Assembly: GCA_964359435.1 (NCBI GenBank)
Contig: CAYHSY010000019.1
Location: 1-16,741, forward strand
DNA length: 16,741 bases
From: CAYHSY01 sp964359435
GTDB lineage: Bacteria; Patescibacteriota; Minisyncoccia; UBA6257; JAUSGH01
Reading direction: 5' to 3'
Shown here piece after piece: positions 13,090 to 16,741 of this stretch. Below the pieces are notes generated by a model, which did not search any database, was not told the DNA's origin, and was given only the letters and a program-made list of their open reading frames with translations. Position 1 is the stretch's first letter. Each line of letters opens with the position of its first letter. Position numbers and translations under genes: made by a program.

Positions 13090-14388
13090 ATGGAAAATTT
13101 TGCGGCCAAGAAGTTTTTGTTCGTCGGAAACGAAGCGCTCTCGGGCGACCTGGCTTGGAGCGTTAAAAAAGAAGGCCATGAAGTTAAGGTGTTTTTCAAG
13201 GCGCGGGCCGATGCCGATGTTTACGACGGTTTTATAGAAAAGGTATCCGCTTGGGAAGAATTTAAAGATTGGGCGGACGTGATTGTTTTTGACCATGTGA
13301 GCTTTGGCGGCATGGCTGAAAAATTGCGTAAAGGCGGCAAGTTGGTCGTGGGCGGCAGCGTGTATACCGATAAACTGGAAGAAGATCGGGATTTTGGCCA
13401 GCAAGAACTCAAAAAATACGGCGTCAATGTTTTGCCGTCGCATTTATTTTCCAACTACGACGAAGCGATCGAGTTTATAAAACAAAATCCTGATCGCTAT
13501 GTTTATAAGCCCAGCGGCAATGTGCCCTCGGCTTTCAAAAGTTTGTCTTTCGTCGGCCAAGAGGAAGATGGACGCGACATGCTTGAGACCTTTGTTCAAA
13601 ACAAGCATATTTGGCAAAAGAAGGCGCCGACATTTTTATTGCAAAAATTTGTGGCCGGAGTGGAGGTGGCGGTGGGCGCGTTTTTTAACGGTAAGGACTT
13701 TGTTTACCCTATAAATATAAATTTTGAGCATAAGCGGGTGTTTCCCGGAGACATCGGCCCCATGACCGGGGAAATGGGCACGCTGATGTTTTGGAGCAAG
13801 CCAAATACTCTTTTTAATGCCACTCTTTTCAAAACAAAAGAAGCTTTGGCGCAATCTGGCTATGTCGGTTATGTGGATATAAACTGTATCGTGAATGGAC
13901 GCGGCATATATCCCCTGGAATTTACCTGCCGGTTTGGGTATCCGACAATCCAAATTCAACAGGAAGGCATCACTATGCCGATGGGCGAATTTTTGTATCG
14001 TTTGGCTTCCGGGGAAACTTTTGAGTTAAAGACCAAGCGGGGCTTCCAGATGGGAGTTGTGATTTTTGTGCCGACGTTGCTGGATCATTCCAGGGAAATG
14101 ATCGACCTCTATCGTGATTTGCCGATATTTTTTAAAAAATCCGGTGATTTGGACGGGGTGCATATTGATGATGTGAAGCTTGATAAAACCGGCGCGTGGG
14201 AGGTCGCCGGCGAATCAGGGAGCTTGTTGATTGTGACCGGCGCCGGTACAACAGTCGCAGACGCCCAACGCGAGGCCTATAACCGCGTGAAAAACATTAT
14301 GATCCAGAATATGTTTTACCGCACGGACATTGGCGCCAAGTGGCCGACGGACAGCGACCGTCTCCAGACGTGGGGATATTTGTATTAG
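13090..14388 (+). CDS. PurD-like ATP-grasp ligase (phosphoribosylamine-glycine ligase family)
   Basis: A 432-residue ATP-grasp enzyme that aligns by motif with PurD, which joins glycine to phosphoribosylamine in purine synthesis. The N-terminal strand KFLFVGNEALSGDLAW (8-23) sits where PurD has its GGREHAL loop, but the residues differ. The ATP-grasp core has FLLQKFVAGVEVAVGAFFNG (Glu192), the PurD-specific NFEHKRVFPGDIGPMTGEMG (Lys215, Glu228; usually DHKR.DGD.GPNTGGMG), and LEFTCRFGYPTIQ (Glu277, Arg281; usually LEFNARFGDPE.Q). Length and order match PurD. The substituted N-terminal loop, TGE for TGG, and RFGYP for RFGDP suggest a divergent or re-purposed ligase. No other purine gene is in the window, and many organisms of this kind lack de novo purine synthesis. 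I therefore give no symbol. Confidence 0.85.
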   Translation: MENFAAKKFLFVGNEALSGDLAWSVKKEGHEVKVFFKARADADVYDGFIEKVSAWEEFKDWADVIVFDHVSFGGMAEKLRKGGKLVVGGSVYTDKLEEDRDFGQQELKKYGVNVLPSHLFSNYDEAIEFIKQNPDRYVYKPSGNVPSAFKSLSFVGQEEDGRDMLETFVQNKHIWQKKAPTFLLQKFVAGVEVAVGAFFNGKDFVYPININFEHKRVFPGDIGPMTGEMGTLMFWSKPNTLFNATLFKTKEALAQSGYVGYVDINCIVNGRGIYPLEFTCRFGYPTIQIQQEGITMPMGEFLYRLASGETFELKTKRGFQMGVVIFVPTLLDHSREMIDLYRDLPIFFKKSGDLDGVHIDDVKLDKTGAWEVAGESGSLLIVTGAGTTVADAQREAYNRVKNIMIQNMFYRTDIGAKWPTDSDRLQTWGYLY

Positions 14389-14389
14389 G

Positions 14390-14493
14390 GGTCGCGGTTA
14401 TTTTTAAAAATTGCGTTGTTACGTCTCGTCGAAGTGCCGCAATGGGCATATCTCCTCGCCGCGCCTAGCACTTTTCAAAAATATCTCGCGACC
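14390..14493. other. Foldback element downstream of the PurD-like gene
   Basis: Opens two bases after the stop codon. The outer arms are GGTCGCG (14390-14396) with CGCGACC (14487-14493) and ATTTTT (14400-14405) with AAAAAT (14477-14482), separated by short mismatches. An inner hairpin is AAGTGC (14432-14437) with GCACTT (14468-14473). A seven-T run follows at 14505-14511. I see no convincing protein-coding frame. It could be a terminator, a small RNA, or a copy of a dispersed structured repeat; sequence alone does not decide. Confidence 0.6.
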
Positions 14494-14545
14494 TTGAATT
14501 AGGATTTTTTTGTTTTTCAAACTTCGAGAAAATCCGTAGATTGGC

Positions 14546-14573
14546 TTGTAAAATCTGAAAGGAGTGTTATAAT
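14546..14573 (+). promoter_or_regulatory. Promoter of uvrB with extended -10
   Basis: TTGTAA (14546-14551), a 16-base spacer, and the extended TGTTATAAT (14565-14573). Expected start about 14580, giving an unusually long leader of about 144 bases. An inverted repeat, TTTTC/GAAAA (14514-14518, 14528-14532), just upstream could be an operator; no recognisable LexA box is seen. Confidence 0.75.
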
Positions 14574-14640
14574 CTCAATAATAGAATAGGTTGTTTGGTA
14601 TACCCCCATAGTAGCGAGGAGCGGGGGATTTTCGGTATTT

Positions 14641-14712
14641 ACCCCGTTAGAAGTCGCGCCCGCGCTTGCGCGCCCCTCCGGGGCCTTAGGGGCGGGCTAC
14701 TTCTAACGGGGT
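14641..14712 (+). promoter_or_regulatory. 72-base foldback in the uvrB 5' leader
   Basis: Terminal arms of 14 perfect bases, ACCCCGTTAGAAGT (14641-14654) and ACTTCTAACGGGGT (14699-14712). Inside are GCCCGC/GCGGGC (14658-14663, 14692-14697) and nested alternatives GCGC-tt-GCGC and CCCC-tcc-GGGG (or CCCCT/AGGGG). The 3' arm ends 11 bases before ATG 14724, so folding would hide or present the start region. A weaker CCCCC/GGGGG pair lies just upstream (around 14604-14628). This may be a riboregulator, an attenuator or a palindromic repeat. Confidence 0.75.
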
Positions 14713-14723
14713 TTCTTGAGAGC

Positions 14724-16741
14724 ATGTTCAAATTAATTTCAAAATATAAACCAGCAGGGGATCAGCCGCAGGCCATTCGGCGGCTTATTTCCGGTTTGAA
14801 GAAGGGGGCAAGAAAGCAGACGCTAATGGGCGTCACCGGCTCGGGCAAGACGTTTACGGTGGCAAATGTGATTGCCGAAGTTAATAGACCCACGCTAGTC
14901 ATTGCGCCCAATAAAACCTTGGCGGCTCAACTTTGCAACGAATTTCGGGAGCTTTTTCCTGAAAACGCGGTGCATTATTTTGTTTCCTATTATGATTATT
15001 ATCAGCCGGAGGCCTATATTCCAAACTCTGATACCTACATCGGCAAAGAGGCCATGATTAACGATGAGATTGATCGTTTGCGGCACGCGGCGACGGCCTC
15101 ACTCTTGACTCGTCAAGATGCGATCATCGTCGCTTCTGTTTCCTGTATTTACGGTTTGGGCGCGCCGGAGGCCTATGAGGCGGAGATGGTGCATTTTAAG
15201 ATCGGAGATGCGGTTTTGCGCGGCGAGCTGATGAAAAAATTGATTTCCATGCATTTTACGCGGACAACGGCGGATTTGAAGCGCGGAACTTTCCGGTTGC
15301 GCGGCGATAATTGGGAGATTATGCCGGCGGACCAAGAGATGATTTATAACTTTGATTTGAAAGACGGCAAAATCATACAAATTTTTGTGGTGGATCCGGT
15401 GAGGGGCTACGCGCACCGCAAAGAAGTTAAGGAAATTTATATTTTTCCGGCCAAGCATTTTGTGACGCCGGTTGAGGCGCGGAACCGGGCCATCAAGGCC
15501 ATTCGCGCGGAATTACGTGAACGCTTAAAGTATTTTGAAAAAGCCGGAAAACTCCTAGAGGCCGAGCGCCTGGATCGGCGGACGCGATATGACTTGGCGA
15601 TGATTAAAGAAATCGGTTATTGCCATGGCGTGGAGAATTATTCGCGCCATCTTTCCGGCCGCGCCGCCGGTGAGGCGCCGGATACCCTGCTTTCGTATTT
15701 TCCGGAAGATTTTTTGCTGTTGATAGATGAGTCGCACGTGACGGTGCCGCAATTGTCCGGCATGTACGCGGGGGACGCGTCCCGTAAGAAAACTTTGATA
15801 GAATTTGGTTTCCGGCTCCCTAGCGCCGCGGATAATCGCCCGCTTAAGTTTTCAGAATTTGAAAAGCGCGTCGGGGAGACGATTTATATTTCGGCTACGC
15901 CCGGTGATTTTGAAATGGAAAATTCGCAGCAAATCGTGGAGCAGATAATTCGTCCCACGGGTTTAGTCGATCCGGAGGTGCTTATTAAGCCAATCACGGG
16001 TGCCACTTCCCAAATTGATGATGTCATAGAAAGAATCAAGGAACGCGCGGGAAAAAAGGAGCGGGTGCTTGTAACCACTTTAACCAAAAAGATGGCGGAG
16101 GATTTGACCGCTTATCTCCAAGAGCAAAAAATTAAAGTCAATTATGTGCATAGCGATGTGGATACGCTGGACCGTATTAAGATCTTGAGTGATTTTAGAC
16201 GTGGAACTTACGATGTGTTGGTGGGTGTGAATTTACTGCGCGAAGGATTGGATTTGCCGGAGGTATCACTCGTCGCTATTTTGGACGCCGACAAGGAAGG
16301 TTTTTTGCGGAGCGAAACATCGCTCGTACAGACCATCGGCCGGGCGGCCCGAAACATCAATGGCCAGGTGGTGCTCTATGCCGACCAAATGACGGGGTCC
16401 CTGGAGCGGGCTATCGGAGAAACCGATCGGCGGCGCGAATTGCAGGTTGCATATAACAAAAAATACAATATTACGCCTAAAACTATTCAAAAAAATATCA
16501 ATGACATTATAGATGCGTTCGAAGTGAAGCGTGAAAAAGAAGTGGAAAAGATTTTGAAGTTGGAGCTTAGCGGCGTCGCTTCCGAGCTTAAAAAAGGCGG
16601 TACTCTGGAAGAGATAATTAAGGATAAAATCAAACAGATGAAAGAAGCCGCGGAACGTTTGGATTTTGAATTGGCCGCCATATTAAGATATGAGCTTATT
16701 CTATTAAAGAAAAGGGCTACGAAATACGAAAAGAATACGAA
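14724..16741 (+). CDS. uvrB: Excinuclease ABC subunit B, 3' end cut by window edge
   Basis: UvrB is the damage-verifying helicase-like subunit of nucleotide excision repair, loaded by UvrA and then recruiting UvrC. The frame is open from ATG 14724 to the window end (672 codons). Visible: the Walker A box GVTGSGKT (36-43), IAPNKTLAAQL, the DNA-clamping beta-hairpin YYDYYQPEAYIPNSDTYI, ASVSCIYGLG, the Walker B-region DESH (335-338), YISATPGDFE, LREGLDLPEV and QTIGRAARN. Near the end the UVR motif MKEAAERLDFELAAILR is present, so only a few residues are missing from the usual 660-690. ATG 14724 is chosen because MFKLISKYKPAGDQPQAI is the normal UvrB N terminus. No clear Shine-Dalgarno precedes it; the long structured leader makes post-transcriptional control possible. 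Confidence 0.98.
   Translation, partial: MFKLISKYKPAGDQPQAIRRLISGLKKGARKQTLMGVTGSGKTFTVANVIAEVNRPTLVIAPNKTLAAQLCNEFRELFPENAVHYFVSYYDYYQPEAYIPNSDTYIGKEAMINDEIDRLRHAATASLLTRQDAIIVASVSCIYGLGAPEAYEAEMVHFKIGDAVLRGELMKKLISMHFTRTTADLKRGTFRLRGDNWEIMPADQEMIYNFDLKDGKIIQIFVVDPVRGYAHRKEVKEIYIFPAKHFVTPVEARNRAIKAIRAELRERLKYFEKAGKLLEAERLDRRTRYDLAMIKEIGYCHGVENYSRHLSGRAAGEAPDTLLSYFPEDFLLLIDESHVTVPQLSGMYAGDASRKKTLIEFGFRLPSAADNRPLKFSEFEKRVGETIYISATPGDFEMENSQQIVEQIIRPTGLVDPEVLIKPITGATSQIDDVIERIKERAGKKERVLVTTLTKKMAEDLTAYLQEQKIKVNYVHSDVDTLDRIKILSDFRRGTYDVLVGVNLLREGLDLPEVSLVAILDADKEGFLRSETSLVQTIGRAARNINGQVVLYADQMTGSLERAIGETDRRRELQVAYNKKYNITPKTIQKNINDIIDAFEVKREKEVEKILKLELSGVASELKKGGTLEEIIKDKIKQMKEAAERLDFELAAILRYELILLKKRATKYEKNT

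Noticed and set aside
14641..14712. Small insertion sequence or MITE, because of 14-bp terminal inverted repeats
   Set aside because: No flanking target-site duplication and no transposase in the window. The foldback fits an RNA structure as well; a repeat origin is kept only as an alternative.
1..16741. Alternative genetic code (UGA as Gly or Trp)
   Set aside because: TGA ends pgk exactly at the family's C terminus, and no essential gene here needs in-frame UGA read-through.

Overview
This window looks like ordinary chromosome from a small-genome bacterium of the Candidate Phyla Radiation (Patescibacteria), most likely the Parcubacteria/ABY1 side. The evidence is a mosaic of compact housekeeping genes, signal-peptide coiled-coil proteins including a DUF5667 protein, a stand-alone GT39 glycosyltransferase, a lone PurD-like ATP-grasp protein, several lineage-type small membrane proteins, and very tight intergenic regions. 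TGA is used as a stop (pgk and nth), so this is not a UGA-recoded lineage. The lineage is inferred from gene style, not from a marker tree.

Layout. 1-2508 (+): 3' part of pgk, a two-helix membrane protein, then a DHH/DHHA1 phosphoesterase overlapping an RNase HI-family gene. 2504-3757: a bidirectional terminator, RNase P RNA (rnpB) on the minus strand with its promoter, and a minus-strand gene of unknown function. 3766-4817 (-): a small membrane protein behind an exported coiled-coil protein. Their promoter is back to back with that of the plus-strand GT39 gene (4914-6578). 6648-8279 (+): FAD-linked oxidase of the GlcD/D-lactate dehydrogenase type. 8326-9722 (-): three small membrane-protein genes, each with a strong Shine-Dalgarno. 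9791-16741 (+): nth, pyrG, a DUF5667 protein, a PurD-like ATP-grasp protein, a 335-base structured intergenic region, and uvrB, which runs off the end.

Gene expression appears to fall into two styles. Six plus-strand genes (DHH, GT39, FAD oxidase, pyrG, DUF5667, PurD-like) have a -10 hexamer only 6-8 bases before the ATG and little sign of a Shine-Dalgarno, which predicts leaderless or nearly leaderless mRNAs. The accessory genes of unknown function instead have strong AAGGA or GGAGG sites. Terminators often contain the stop codon of the upstream gene, and promoter elements overlap neighbouring terminators.

The main points worth a second look are: endonuclease III with two of its four iron-sulfur ligands missing, the stop codon falling exactly on the fourth; a 72-base foldback in the long uvrB leader; a second foldback element just upstream of the uvrB promoter; the leaderless-promoter series; the overlapping divergent promoters at 4853-4905; and the Shine-Dalgarno-led cluster of small membrane proteins. 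I found no CRISPR array, tRNA, transposase or prophage gene.
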